From contig NZ_CP016793.1 in NCBI RefSeq assembly GCF_001701025.1, forward strand, positions 2,232,001 through 2,296,000: a stretch of 64,000 nucleotides of DNA, given 5' to 3'. This document shows, piece after piece, positions 8,969 through 18,574 of this stretch. The DNA is from Lentzea guizhouensis. GTDB lineage: Bacteria > Actinomycetota > Actinomycetes > Mycobacteriales > Pseudonocardiaceae. The number at the start of each line of letters is the position of its first letter. Position 1 is the first letter of the stretch. The translations under genes were made by a program, and so were the position numbers. Under the pieces are notes generated by a model. That model saw only the letters and a list, made by a program, of their open reading frames with translations, was not told the origin of the DNA and ran no database searches.

Positions 8969-9877
8969 GTGCCTGAGGGCGTGCTGGAGATCGACGCGGT
9001 CTCCAAGCGCTACGGAGAGGTCGTCGCCCTGCGGGACATGTCGTTCGACGTGCGTGCGGGCGAGCTCTTCGGGTTCGTCGGCAGCAACGGCGCCGGGAAG
9101 ACCACGACCATGCGGATCGCGCTGGGCGTGCTCGCGGCCGACTCCGGCGAGGTGCGGTGGAACGGCAGAGCCGTCGACCTCGACACCCGGCGGCGGATCG
9201 GCTACATGCCGGAGGAACGCGGGCTCTACCCGCGGATGAGGGTGCTCGACCAGCTCGTCTACCTGGCCGAGCTGCACGGCCTGAGCACCAATGACGCGCA
9301 CCGCAACGCCGAGAACTGGATCGCCCGGCTCGGGCTGCGCGACCGGCGCACCGACGAGGTGCAGCGGCTCAGCCTCGGCAACCAGCAGCGCGTGCAGCTC
9401 GCCGCGGCCCTGGTGCACGACCCGGACGTGCTGGTGCTCGACGAGCCGTTCTCCGGCCTCGACCCGGTCGCCGTGGACGTGATGAGCGGCGTGCTGCGCG
9501 AGAAGGCCTCCGCCGGGGTGCCCGTGGTGTTCTCCAGCCACCAGCTCGACCTGGTGGAACGGCTGTGCGACCGGGTCGGCATCGTGAGTGCCGGTGCGAT
9601 GGTCGCCGTGGGAACGGTGGATGAACTCCGGTCCGGCGGGGTGCCGAGGCTCGTCGTCGAATCGCCGACGACCGACTGGGCTGCCACGCTGGGTGGTGTG
9701 CGGGTGATCGAGAAGAACGGGACGCGCTGCGTGCTGGAGCTCGCGGACGACGTCGACGACCAGGCCGTGCTGAAGGCGGCGCTGTCGGCGGGTCCCGTGC
9801 ACGAGTTCTCCCGCCAGCGCCCGTCGCTGACCGAGCTCTTCCGCAACGTCGTCAGCACCGGGGAGAGGACCGCATGA
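8969..9877 (+). CDS. ABC transporter ATP-binding protein (NatA-like)
   Basis: 302 residues. Walker A GSNGAGKTTTM (about residue 38), Q-loop region YMPEERGLYPRM, signature LSLGNQQRVQLAAAL, Walker B VLVLDEPFSGLDP and switch His in VVFSSHQLD. The C-terminal 80 residues form the DUF4162-type extension found in NatA/CcmA-like exporters. GTG 8969 has AAGG upstream. It overlaps the permease gene by ATGA (9874-9877), so both make one exporter. Related systems expel Na+ or peptides; the substrate here is unknown. Confidence 0.9.
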   Translation: MPEGVLEIDAVSKRYGEVVALRDMSFDVRAGELFGFVGSNGAGKTTTMRIALGVLAADSGEVRWNGRAVDLDTRRRIGYMPEERGLYPRMRVLDQLVYLAELHGLSTNDAHRNAENWIARLGLRDRRTDEVQRLSLGNQQRVQLAAALVHDPDVLVLDEPFSGLDPVAVDVMSGVLREKASAGVPVVFSSHQLDLVERLCDRVGIVSAGAMVAVGTVDELRSGGVPRLVVESPTTDWAATLGGVRVIEKNGTRCVLELADDVDDQAVLKAALSAGPVHEFSRQRPSLTELFRNVVSTGERTA

Positions 9878-11052
9878 CCTCCACCAGGGCGGTGGGCCTG
9901 GTGGCGCGGCGCGAGTTCGTCACGAAGGTGCGCACCAGGTCGTTCCTGATCGGCACCGCCGTGATCATCGCGGTGCTCGCCGGGTACGTGGTGCTGCAGT
10001 CGGTGCTCTTCGACGACCGGCAGCGCAGCGTCGTCGGCCTCTCCGGCCAGGCGACGCAGCTCGCGGAACCGTTGCGGGAGAAGGCGAAGTCGTTCGGCGT
10101 CGAGCTGGAGACGCGGGACGTGACCGACTCCAACGCCGAGCAGCTGGTGCGCGACGGCGCACTCGACGCGCTGGTCACCGGCGCGCCGCCGGAGCTGCGG
10201 ATGATCGTCAAGGGCTCCGGCGACGAGGTGCTCGTCACGGCGCTGAACGACGTGCTGCGCCAACAGGTCCTGGTCGCGCAGCTCGCCGAGGCCGGTATCA
10301 CGCCGCAGCAGGTCGCGGAGAACCTGGCGAACGTGCGGGTGGGCGTGACGGCGCTGGAACCCGTTGACCCGCAACGAGGTCAGCGCCTCGCCATCGGGTT
10401 GGTGGTGGCCGCGCTGCTGTACTACTCGTTGCTGGTCTACGGGACGATGGTCGCCCAAGGCGTGGTCGAGGAGAAGTCCAGCCGGGTCGTGGAGATCCTG
10501 CTCGCGACCGTGCGGCCGTGGCAGTTGTTGCTGGGCAAGGTGATCGGCCTCGGCGCGGTCGGGTTGCTGCAGCTGCTGGTGATCTCCACGGTCGGGCTCG
10601 CGCTGTCGTCGGCGTTCGACGTCGTCGACGTCGGTTCCGTCGGCGGCGCGGCACTCGCGACCGGCGTCCTCTGGTACCTGCTCGGCTTCTTCCTGTACGC
10701 CACCGTGTTCGCGGCGGCGGCGTCGCTGGTGTCGCGGCAGGAGGAGCTGCAGTCGGTGCTGACGCCGATCAGCATGACGATCATCGTGGCGTTCGTGGCC
10801 GGCATCAACCTGATGATCAGCAACCCCTCCGGGCAGACCGTGACGATCCTGTCGCTGCTGCCGCCGTTCGCGCCGATCCTGATGCCGGGCCGGATGGCGA
10901 TGGGGGTGGCGCCCACGTGGCAGGTGGTGCTGGCGGTCGTGCTGGCGCTGGCGGCCATCGCGGCGATCACCTGGCTGGGCGGCAAGGTCTACGCGAACGC
11001 CGTGCTGAGGACCGGCGCTCGCGTCAAGCTCCGCGAGGCGCTCAGGACTTGA
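9874..11052 (+). CDS. ABC-2 type permease (NatB-like)
   Basis: 392 residues. One N-terminal membrane helix (SFLIGTAVIIAVLAGYVVLQSVLF), an external domain of about 130 residues, then a block of about five helices from LAIGLVVAALLYYSLLVYGTMVAQGVVEEKSSRVVEILLATV, the typical ABC-2 EEKxxRVxEIL coupling helix. Partner of the preceding ATPase. Its last 11 bases overlap the convergent photolyase gene. Confidence 0.88.
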   Translation: MTSTRAVGLVARREFVTKVRTRSFLIGTAVIIAVLAGYVVLQSVLFDDRQRSVVGLSGQATQLAEPLREKAKSFGVELETRDVTDSNAEQLVRDGALDALVTGAPPELRMIVKGSGDEVLVTALNDVLRQQVLVAQLAEAGITPQQVAENLANVRVGVTALEPVDPQRGQRLAIGLVVAALLYYSLLVYGTMVAQGVVEEKSSRVVEILLATVRPWQLLLGKVIGLGAVGLLQLLVISTVGLALSSAFDVVDVGSVGGAALATGVLWYLLGFFLYATVFAAAASLVSRQEELQSVLTPISMTIIVAFVAGINLMISNPSGQTVTILSLLPPFAPILMPGRMAMGVAPTWQVVLAVVLALAAIAAITWLGGKVYANAVLRTGARVKLREALRT

Positions 11053-12286
11053 TGGCCTGGTAGCGGTCGAGCGCGACCAGGCGTTCGACCGCGTGGTCGA
11101 CGATCGGCGTGATGTCCGGTGAGTCCGGCGCGTACCTCCGGACGTACGCGCCGTCCGGGTCGAACTTCTTGGCCTGCGTCATGGGGTTGAACACGCGGAA
11201 GAACGGCGCCGCGTCCGTGCCGCTGCCGGCGACCCACTGCCAGTTGTGCTGGTTCGACGCGAGGTCGCCGTCGATCAGGTGCTCCATGAAGTGCCGCGCA
11301 CCCCACCACCACGGCAGGTGCAGGTCCTTGACGAGGAAGCTCGCCACGATCATGCGCACCCGGTTGTGCATGAAGCCTTCTTCGAGCAGCTGCCGCATGC
11401 CCGCGTCGACGATCGGGTAGCCGGTGCGTCCCTGCTTCCAGGCCTCGAACAGCTCCAGGTCGTCGTCGTGCTCCATCCGGTCGAACTTGCGGTCGAGGTT
11501 CTGCCGCGCGGTCTCCGGCTTGTGCCACAACACGTCCGCGTAGAACTCGCGCCACGCGAGCTCGTTGCGGTAGGTGCCGTCGCACTCCCGCAGGAGCGTG
11601 CGCGGGTGCAGCACGCCCCAGCGCAGGAAGGCCGACATCCGGCTGGTGGCGTCGAGGTCGGGGCGGTTGCGGGTCTTGTCGTAGTCCGGGAGCCGTTCGT
11701 CGCGGAACTTCTCCCAGAGCTTGAGCGCGTCCGGGAGATTTTCTTTGACGGCAGGTATCTCGTCAGTGCGCTCCGGCTTCATCCAGTCCACAGTGGAGGC
11801 GTCGGTGTCGGCGGGCCCGCGCCAGCCGTGGTCGAGCCAGGCGTTGCGGAACGGCGTGAAGACCTTGAACGGCGTGCCGTCGCCCTTGAGCACCCGGCCG
11901 GGCGCGACGGCGTAGGGCGAGCCGGAACGGACCAGCTCGACGTCTCCGAGCGCTTCCTCGACGGCCTCGTCCCGGCGGCGCCCGTACGGCGCGTAGTCCG
12001 CGGAGATGTGGACGCTGCCCGCGCCGATCTCCCTCGCGATGCGCGGAACGGTCTGCACCGGGTCACCGTGCACGACCATCAGCCGGCCGCCGAGCTCGTC
12101 GGTCAGGGCGTGCAGACAGCGGTGCAGGAAATCGATTCGCGGCTGTCCCGACGGTTTCAGCAACCGGTCGTCGAGAACGAATAATCCGAGTGCGCGGGGA
12201 GAACGTTCCGCGGCGGCGAGAATGGCCGGGTGATCGGATGTCCGCAAATCACGGCGGAACCAGACGATCGAGGGGGAAGAACTCAC
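11042..12286 (-). CDS. phrB: Deoxyribodipyrimidine photolyase
   Basis: 414 residues. N-terminal alpha/beta antenna domain beginning IVWFRRDLRTSDHPAI; C-terminal FAD domain with RTGYPIVDAGMRQLLEEGFMHNRVRM, WWWGARHFMEHLIDGDLASNQHNWQWVAGSGTDAAPFFRVFNP and the conserved NPM region, all class I CPD-photolyase signatures. It splits UV-induced pyrimidine dimers using blue light and FADH-. It is somewhat shorter than the 470-residue E. coli enzyme, as in many actinomycetes. Single gene after gltA, from which it is separated by a strong stem-loop. Confidence 0.93.
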   Translation of the reverse strand: MSSSPSIVWFRRDLRTSDHPAILAAAERSPRALGLFVLDDRLLKPSGQPRIDFLHRCLHALTDELGGRLMVVHGDPVQTVPRIAREIGAGSVHISADYAPYGRRRDEAVEEALGDVELVRSGSPYAVAPGRVLKGDGTPFKVFTPFRNAWLDHGWRGPADTDASTVDWMKPERTDEIPAVKENLPDALKLWEKFRDERLPDYDKTRNRPDLDATSRMSAFLRWGVLHPRTLLRECDGTYRNELAWREFYADVLWHKPETARQNLDRKFDRMEHDDDLELFEAWKQGRTGYPIVDAGMRQLLEEGFMHNRVRMIVASFLVKDLHLPWWWGARHFMEHLIDGDLASNQHNWQWVAGSGTDAAPFFRVFNPMTQAKKFDPDGAYVRRYAPDSPDITPIVDHAVERLVALDRYQAIKS

Positions 12287-12306
12287 GGACCGACGCTAAG
12301 ACGAAC

Positions 12307-12335
12307 GGGGCGCGCCTGCATGACAGGCGCGCCCC
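12307..12335. terminator. Stem-loop between gltA and phrB
   Basis: GGGGCGCGCCTG at 12307-12318 and CAGGCGCGCCCC at 12324-12335 form a perfect 12-bp stem with a 5-nt loop. It follows gltA on the minus strand; there is no U-tract. Confidence 0.65.
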
Positions 12336-12368
12336 GCACGGGTGAAGCTGCTATCGACTAGCCCGTGA

Positions 12369-13682
<1,314 letters not shown>

Positions 13683-13906
13683 TCAAGTCCCTCTCAACGC
13701 TCGGACGGGGTGGCGGCAGGTCGCACGGCCTGCCGTCGTCTCGGACCACCCCGTTGGGATCTGAGTCTTCAAGTTCACTCACGCTAGTCGGCGGAAGGCC
13801 CGCCTCGCAGCAGCGGTGTGAACCGATTCTGTGAGATGGGACCGGCATCACACCCGTAATGCCAGGTTTCTAGCGCGGCAACACCACGGTAGTCCGGTTC
13901 TCCGGT

Positions 13907-14845
13907 TTATCCACCCAACGCGGCGGTGAGTTCGCTCGCAAAGGGAGGTTCGGCACCCGCCCGTGAACATGTGATCGCGGCGGCGGCACCGGCGTAGGTC
14001 AAAGCGGCGGTCCATTCCTCGCGGGAGAGCGCTCGCACCTTCGCCACGTCGAGCGCGTCGTGGTCGCGCAACCACGCGAGCAGGGCGCCCTGCACCGTGT
14101 CGCCGGCCCCGATCGTGTCGACCACGTCCACCTTCACCGGTGGCACGTCGACCTGGTCCGTGGCGGTGATCACCGAGAGACCGTCACCACCCTTGGTGAG
14201 CACGACGGCCGCCGGTCCCTGTGAAATCCACGTCCGTGCGATCTCGATCACGTCGCCGTCCTCGGCGTCGGCGAGCCAGCGCGCGTCCTCCACGGAGAGC
14301 TTCAGCAGCCCGACGTCCGGCAGCCACGACGCGAACCGCTCGCGGTAGGCGCCCGGATCGTCGATGAGCCCTGCCCGGATGTTGGGGTCCAGCGCCGTGA
14401 GCAACCGCTTGCTCTCGCGCCGCAGCACCTTCTCGTAGACCGACGCACCGGGTTCGAGCACCAGCGACAGCGTGCCGAACGAGACGGCTTCGGTGCCCTC
14501 GGCCAACGGCCCGGGGTCCTCGACGAGCCGGTCGGCGGTGCCCTCGACGTAGAACGCGTACCGCGCGCTGCCGTCCTCGGCCAGCCCCACGACGGCGAGC
14601 GTGGTGTTCTCCGGTCCACGTTGGACCAGACCGGTCTCCACGTCCGACGCCCGCAGCCGCTTCACGAGCTGCTCGCCGAAGTGGTCTGTCGAGATCCGCG
14701 ACAGGAACGCGGCCGGCACGCCCAGCCGCCCGAGGGCGACGGCGACGTTGTACGGTCCGCCACCCAGCTTGGGCGCGAGCGGCGTCAGCTCGTCGTCCCC
14801 CACCGGCACCATGTCGACCAGTGCCTCACCAGCAACCACGATCAC
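13907..14845 (-). CDS. PfkB-family sugar kinase (fructokinase-like)
   Basis: 312 residues. Ribokinase fold with LGGGPYNVAVALGRLG near residue 30 and VDVVDTIGAGDTVQGALLAWL with the GAGD catalytic motif near residue 255. It phosphorylates a sugar or nucleoside with ATP; fructose is the most common substrate for this subgroup but cannot be fixed from sequence. GTG 14845 lies 6 bases after the tetR stop, so the gene is probably co-transcribed with that regulator. Confidence 0.88.
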   Translation of the reverse strand: MIVVAGEALVDMVPVGDDELTPLAPKLGGGPYNVAVALGRLGVPAAFLSRISTDHFGEQLVKRLRASDVETGLVQRGPENTTLAVVGLAEDGSARYAFYVEGTADRLVEDPGPLAEGTEAVSFGTLSLVLEPGASVYEKVLRRESKRLLTALDPNIRAGLIDDPGAYRERFASWLPDVGLLKLSVEDARWLADAEDGDVIEIARTWISQGPAAVVLTKGGDGLSVITATDQVDVPPVKVDVVDTIGAGDTVQGALLAWLRDHDALDVAKVRALSREEWTAALTYAGAAAAITCSRAGAEPPFASELTAALGG

Positions 14846-14851
14846 AGCGTC

Positions 14852-15442
14852 TTACTCCCTTTGGGCGGCTCCGGTCCTCTGCAGCCCATCCAACAGCAGT
14901 TCCCCCAGCGCGGTGAACGCCTCAGCGTCGGAAACACCTGCCCGTTTGGTGAGGACTCCGGTCTGGATGCTCTCGATGAGGAGCCCGGCCATCTCGGCGA
15001 AGAGCGTGGCGTGCACCTCGCGGAAGACGTGCAGCTCGACGCCGTCCTGGATGAACGCCTTGATGCGCTCGGCGGCGGCGCGGGCGTTGCGCTCGTAGGT
15101 CGCGCGCGTGGGCGGGAAGTCGGCGACGTCGGCGATGAACGCGGCCGAGGCCTTGTTCAGCTCCTCCGCCGCGCCCGCGAGGTAGCCGCCGATGCGTTTG
15201 CGCACGTCGGACAGGCCCGCGACACGCTTCTCGATGCGCTCGGCCGCACCCTTGAAGTACCGGCCGACGACCCGCACGGCGAGCTGTTCCTTGCTGCCGG
15301 CGAGCGCGTAGAGAGTCGATTTCGAGCAGTGCAGCCTGCTCGCGATGTCATCCAGCGTGAGATGACCGAAGCCCTCGTCCAGGAAGAGGGACTCCAACCG
15401 GGTGAGCAGCTCGGCCTGCCGCTGCGTGAGAGCCCGCGTCAT
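14852..15442 (-). CDS. TetR-family regulator, probably of the divergent acyl-CoA dehydrogenase
   Basis: 196 residues from ATG 15442 (ATG 15460 is a possible upstream start). HTH: LTLDDIASRLHCSKSTLYALAGSKEQLAVRVV. The C-terminal domain is of the large helical type (TetR_C). It reads away from an acyl-CoA dehydrogenase gene, and the inverted repeat at 15471-15498 lies between the two starts. Family precedent (FadR/KstR-like) and this layout suggest control of fatty or branched acyl-CoA oxidation, with an acyl-CoA ligand (inference). Confidence 0.85.
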   Translation of the reverse strand: MTRALTQRQAELLTRLESLFLDEGFGHLTLDDIASRLHCSKSTLYALAGSKEQLAVRVVGRYFKGAAERIEKRVAGLSDVRKRIGGYLAGAAEELNKASAAFIADVADFPPTRATYERNARAAAERIKAFIQDGVELHVFREVHATLFAEMAGLLIESIQTGVLTKRAGVSDAEAFTALGELLLDGLQRTGAAQRE

Positions 15443-15470
15443 GTGACGACCCTGCCACATTGACTGGCCG

Positions 15471-15498
15471 GTGTACTGCGGTACGTCCTACAGTACAC
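15471..15498. promoter_or_regulatory. Inverted repeat operator between tetR and acyl-CoA dehydrogenase
   Basis: GTGTACTG at 15471-15478 and CAGTACAC at 15491-15498, a perfect 8-bp inverted repeat with a 12-bp spacer. A further half copy, CCAGTACTC, follows at about 15502-15510. A likely binding site for the neighbouring TetR regulator. Confidence 0.65.
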
Positions 15499-15524
15499 CT
15501 ACCAGTACTCACCGGAGGTCGACG

Positions 15525-16664
15525 ATGCCCGCCGAGCGGTTGCTCCCCACCCAAGAGGCCGAGGACCTGATCGCGCTGGTCAAGGAGATCGCGCGGGACG
15601 AGCTGAAGCCCCACGCCGCGGACGCCGAGGAGAACGAGAAGTTCCCCCGCGAGGCGTTCCGCCTGCTGGGCCGGTCCGGCCTGCTCGGCCTGCCGTACCC
15701 GGAGGAGTTCGGCGGCGGCGCGCAGCCCTACGAGGTGTACCTGCAGGCCCTCGAAGAGGTCGCCTCGGCGTGGATGACGGTCGCCGTCGGGCTCTCCGTG
15801 CACGTGATGTCCTGCTACGGCCTCGCGACCTTCGGCACCCGTGAACAGCAGGACCGTTGGCTGCCGGAAATGCTGGAGGGCGAACTGCTCGGCGGCTACG
15901 CGCTGTCCGAGTCGCAGGCGGGCTCCGACCCGGCCGCGATGTCGACACGCGCGGTCCGCAAGGGCCCCGAGTACGTGGTGAACGGCACCAAGGCGTGGAT
16001 CACGCACGCCGGCGCCGCCGACTTCTACACGCTGATGGCCCGCACGTCCCCCGACGGCGGCCGCGGCATCTCCTGCTTCCTCGCCCCCGGCGACACCCCC
16101 GGCCTCTCCGCGTCCCCCGCCGAACGCAAGATGGGCCTCACCGGCTCGATCACCGCGCAGCTGTCGTTCGACGACGTGCGCTTCGGCACCGACCGCCTCA
16201 TCGGCTCCGAGGGCGACGGCCTCAAAATCGCACTGTCCGCTTTGGACTCAGGCCGCCTCGGCATCGCCGCCTGCGCCGTCGGCCTGGCCCAAGCCGCCCT
16301 GGACGAGGCCGTGGCGTACGCCAAGACCCGCACCCAGTTCGGCCGCCCGATCATCGAGTTCCAGGGCCTGGAGTTCCTGCTCGCCGACATGGCCGCCGCC
16401 GTGGAGTCAGCCCGCGCCACCTACCTGATGGCCGCCCGCCGCCGCGACGCCGGCCTCCCGTTCCGCCAGCAGGCGTCGATCGCCAAGCTCGTCGCCACGG
16501 ACGCGGCGATGAAGGTGACGACCGACGCCGTGCAGGTCCTCGGCGGCGCGGGCTACACCCGCGACTTCCCGGTCGAACGCTACATGCGCGAGGCCAAGGT
16601 GCTGCAGATCTTCGAAGGCACCAACCAGATCCAGCGCCTCGTGATCGGCCGCGGCCTGCGCTAG
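15525..16664 (+). CDS. Acyl-CoA dehydrogenase
   Basis: 379 residues from ATG 15525, with GGAGG at 15514-15518. Typical features: GYALSESQAGSDPAAMSTRAV (flavin/substrate loop), VKAWITHAG-like region (TKAWITHAG), YAKTRTQFGRPIIEFQ, GGAGYTRDFPVERYMREAKVLQIFEGTNQIQRLVIGR, with the catalytic-base Glu in the IFEGT segment as in short-chain enzymes. It introduces the alpha,beta double bond into acyl-CoA thioesters and passes electrons to ETF. Chain-length preference cannot be told. Likely repressed by the divergent TetR. Confidence 0.92.
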   Translation: MPAERLLPTQEAEDLIALVKEIARDELKPHAADAEENEKFPREAFRLLGRSGLLGLPYPEEFGGGAQPYEVYLQALEEVASAWMTVAVGLSVHVMSCYGLATFGTREQQDRWLPEMLEGELLGGYALSESQAGSDPAAMSTRAVRKGPEYVVNGTKAWITHAGAADFYTLMARTSPDGGRGISCFLAPGDTPGLSASPAERKMGLTGSITAQLSFDDVRFGTDRLIGSEGDGLKIALSALDSGRLGIAACAVGLAQAALDEAVAYAKTRTQFGRPIIEFQGLEFLLADMAAAVESARATYLMAARRRDAGLPFRQQASIAKLVATDAAMKVTTDAVQVLGGAGYTRDFPVERYMREAKVLQIFEGTNQIQRLVIGRGLR

Positions 16665-16695
16665 TTCCGCTCGTTCGACCAGTCCGCTCGTTGCG

Positions 16696-17910
16696 CTAGT
16701 TCTGGTTCTCGCGGTAGAAGGGATCGGCGACGGTCCCTTCTCCCTTGCGCTCGTCGAACTCGTAGACCTTCCGCCCCTGGATGAAGACGTGCAGGGCCCG
16801 GCTCATCACGTCCAGCGGGTCACCGGACCAGATCACCACGTCCCCGTCCAGCCCCGGCTTCAACGCCCCGACGCGGTCCTGCAACCCCATGATCTTGGCC
16901 GGGTTGACCGTCAACGACCTGATGGCCACCTCGGGGTCAAGACCTTCCTTCACCGCGAGCGTCGCCTGGTGCACCAGGAAGTGGATCGGCACCACCGGGT
17001 GGTCCGTGGTGATCGCCAGCTCCACTCCGGCCCGCGCCAGGATCCCCGGGTTGCGCAGCCCCCGGTTGCGAACCTCCACTTTGGACCTGCTCGTGAACAG
17101 CGGCCCGATGATGACCGGAATACCTTTCGCCGCAATGAGATCCGCGATCAGGTGCCCTTCGGTGCCGTGGTTGAGGATCAGCTTGTACCCGAACTCCTCC
17201 GACAACCGGATGGCCGTGGCGATGTCATCCGCCCGGTGCGCGTGCTGACACCACGGCAGCTCCCCCTGGAGCACCTTGGCGAGGACCTCCTGCGTGTTGT
17301 TGCGCTCGAAGGGCTTGCCTTCCTTCTCCGCATCGGCCTTCTTCGCCAGGTAGTCCTGCGTCTTGGTGAGCTCGTCCCGAATGACCGCCGCCACCCCTTG
17401 GCGCGTCGACGGCAGCTTCCCCTTCTCGCCGTACACCCGCTTCGGGTTCTCCCCGAGCGCGCTCTTGACGCTCACCGGCTCCTTGACCAGCATCTCGTCG
17501 ACCGTGCGCCCCCAGCACTTCACGGCCACCGTCTGCCCGCCAATGGGGTTGCCCGACCCCGGCTTGATGACCGCAGTGGTGACCCCACCACTCAACGCGT
17601 CCTGAAAGCCCAGGTCAGCAGGGTTGATCGCATCCAACGCCCGCATCCGCGCCCCAACGGGGTCGGTCATCTCGTTGGTGTCCTGCCCAGCCCACCCCTC
17701 GGCCTCCTCGTGGACACCGATGTGCCCGTGCGCCTCGACAAAGCCGGGCAACACCCAAGCCCCGTCAGCGTCAACGACCTGCACCCCGTCCGGAATGTCG
17801 ACGTCCGCGCCGACCGCAACGATCTTCCCGTCCTGGATCAGAACAGTGCCGCCGTCGACAGGCTCCCCGTCGACGGGCACGACGTAGCCCCCGGTGATCG
17901 CGATGTTCAT
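16696..17910 (-). CDS. Amidohydrolase (imidazolonepropionase-like)
   Basis: 404 residues from ATG 17910; TTG 17919 would add three codons. VLPGFVEAHGHIGVHEE carries the HxH metal motif; further ligands are probably the His in QHAHRADD and LNHGTEG, and the Asp in AITTDHPVVP. C-terminal beta-sandwich with LKPGLDGDVVIWSGDPLD. These metal-dependent hydrolases cleave amide or cyclic amide bonds; substrate unknown. A TAGCGT -10-like hexamer 8 nt before the ATG, with no ribosome binding site, suggests a leaderless transcript. Confidence 0.85.
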   Translation of the reverse strand: MNIAITGGYVVPVDGEPVDGGTVLIQDGKIVAVGADVDIPDGVQVVDADGAWVLPGFVEAHGHIGVHEEAEGWAGQDTNEMTDPVGARMRALDAINPADLGFQDALSGGVTTAVIKPGSGNPIGGQTVAVKCWGRTVDEMLVKEPVSVKSALGENPKRVYGEKGKLPSTRQGVAAVIRDELTKTQDYLAKKADAEKEGKPFERNNTQEVLAKVLQGELPWCQHAHRADDIATAIRLSEEFGYKLILNHGTEGHLIADLIAAKGIPVIIGPLFTSRSKVEVRNRGLRNPGILARAGVELAITTDHPVVPIHFLVHQATLAVKEGLDPEVAIRSLTVNPAKIMGLQDRVGALKPGLDGDVVIWSGDPLDVMSRALHVFIQGRKVYEFDERKGEGTVADPFYRENQN

Positions 17911-17911
17911 G

Positions 17912-17926
17912 GTTAGCAACGCTAAC
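17912..17926. promoter_or_regulatory. Palindrome at the amidohydrolase start
   Basis: GTTAGC-AAC-GCTAAC, perfect 6-bp arms, one base upstream of the ATG on the minus strand and overlapping the presumed -10. It could be an operator for an unlinked repressor. Confidence 0.4.
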
Positions 17927-18202
17927 GGTTCCGGAACGCGCTCGCCAGCCCTCCCTAACGCCTCCCAGCCCTCCTCAGGCCTCTGAAGCGAGCCCAGGCG
18001 CCACCCGATCGAGTGAAGGTTGTCCTGATGCGTCCCCTATGACGTCTATCAGGCATGTCACGAACACCTGACCTCGAACGCCTGCGAATAAGGAAACGCG
18101 AGCACCGCACCCCGCACCATTTTTCCGATGCCGCCCACCGCCCAGCTCTTGATCGAGCCGAAGGCGACCCGAAAAGCAAACGCACCCAACTCAAGCGGCC
18201 CC

Positions 18203-18346
18203 GCGGTGGGTGGCTTCCCCGTCTAGCGCTCCGATCGTTTGCCGGGCCTGGGAGGGAATGTCAACCGGGCACGCTTTTCGCCCGGTTGACATTCCCTCCC
18301 AGGTCTGGCGCGCTCTGGTGCGCTGGACGGGGAAGCCACCCACCGC
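18203..18346. repeat. 144-nt near-palindromic element
   Basis: Outer arms 18203-18229 and 18320-18346 match at 26 of 27 positions (begin GCGGTGGGTGGCTTCCCCGT). Inner arms 18247-18270 and 18280-18303 match at 24 of 24 (begin CCTGGGAGGGAATGTCAACC), around a 9-nt loop ACGCTTTTC. The 16-17 nt between outer and inner arms are diverged but alignable. As RNA or ssDNA the whole element folds into one long hairpin. It is not flanked by an obvious target duplication. Confidence 0.85.
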
Positions 18347-18347
18347 A

Positions 18348-18551
18348 ACGCAACCACCAACGCACCAGGCAGCCGCCCAACGCAACCGGCGTGCCATCAA
18401 CCCGCGAACGGCGCTGGCCCAGGCTTCTTTGGGAGTGTCGGGGTCTGGGGCAGCGCCCCAGGAAAAAACCGCCGGACGACCACCCGACGCAACCCACCTA
18501 CGAACTCACAACCGCCACCCGCCAACGCAACCGGGAGACGACCTACGCAAC
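18348..18551 (+). repeat. Five dispersed ACGCAAC heptamers
   Basis: Copies start at 18348, 18380, 18487, 18525 and 18545, all in the same orientation. Spacing is irregular (32, 107, 38 and 20 nt), so this is neither a CRISPR nor a simple tandem repeat. It could be a cluster of protein binding sites or just C/A-rich drift. Confidence 0.4.
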
Positions 18552-18574
18552 TCACGCGCCGCCGCGAAGCGGCC

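Larger units (their letters stand above)
17911..18574. other. Gene-free stretch of 664 bp with palindrome and short repeats
   Basis: No reading frame here looks like a protein: the candidate frames are low-complexity, unlike any family, and partly mirror each other because of the palindrome. The stretch holds the operator-like palindrome at 17912-17926, an 18-mer at 18150-18167 also present in reverse at 50423-50440, a 144-nt near-palindrome (18203-18346), five ACGCAAC heptamers (18348-18551) and a 7-bp GC hairpin (CTGGGGC-AGC-GCCCCAG) followed by six A residues at about 18451-18474. Confidence 0.7.

Noticed and set aside
13780..13880. CRP-like TGTGA/TCACA inverted repeat upstream of gltA
   Set aside because: The half-sites are 13 bp apart, not the 6 bp expected of CRP/FNR-type sites, so it was not called.
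18451..18480. GC hairpin followed by an A-run as an intrinsic terminator
   Set aside because: The A-run lies on the wrong side for a U-tract on either strand relative to the flanking genes.
18348..18551. CRISPR-like array
   Set aside because: Repeats are only 7 nt with irregular spacing of 20-107 nt, and no cas genes are near.
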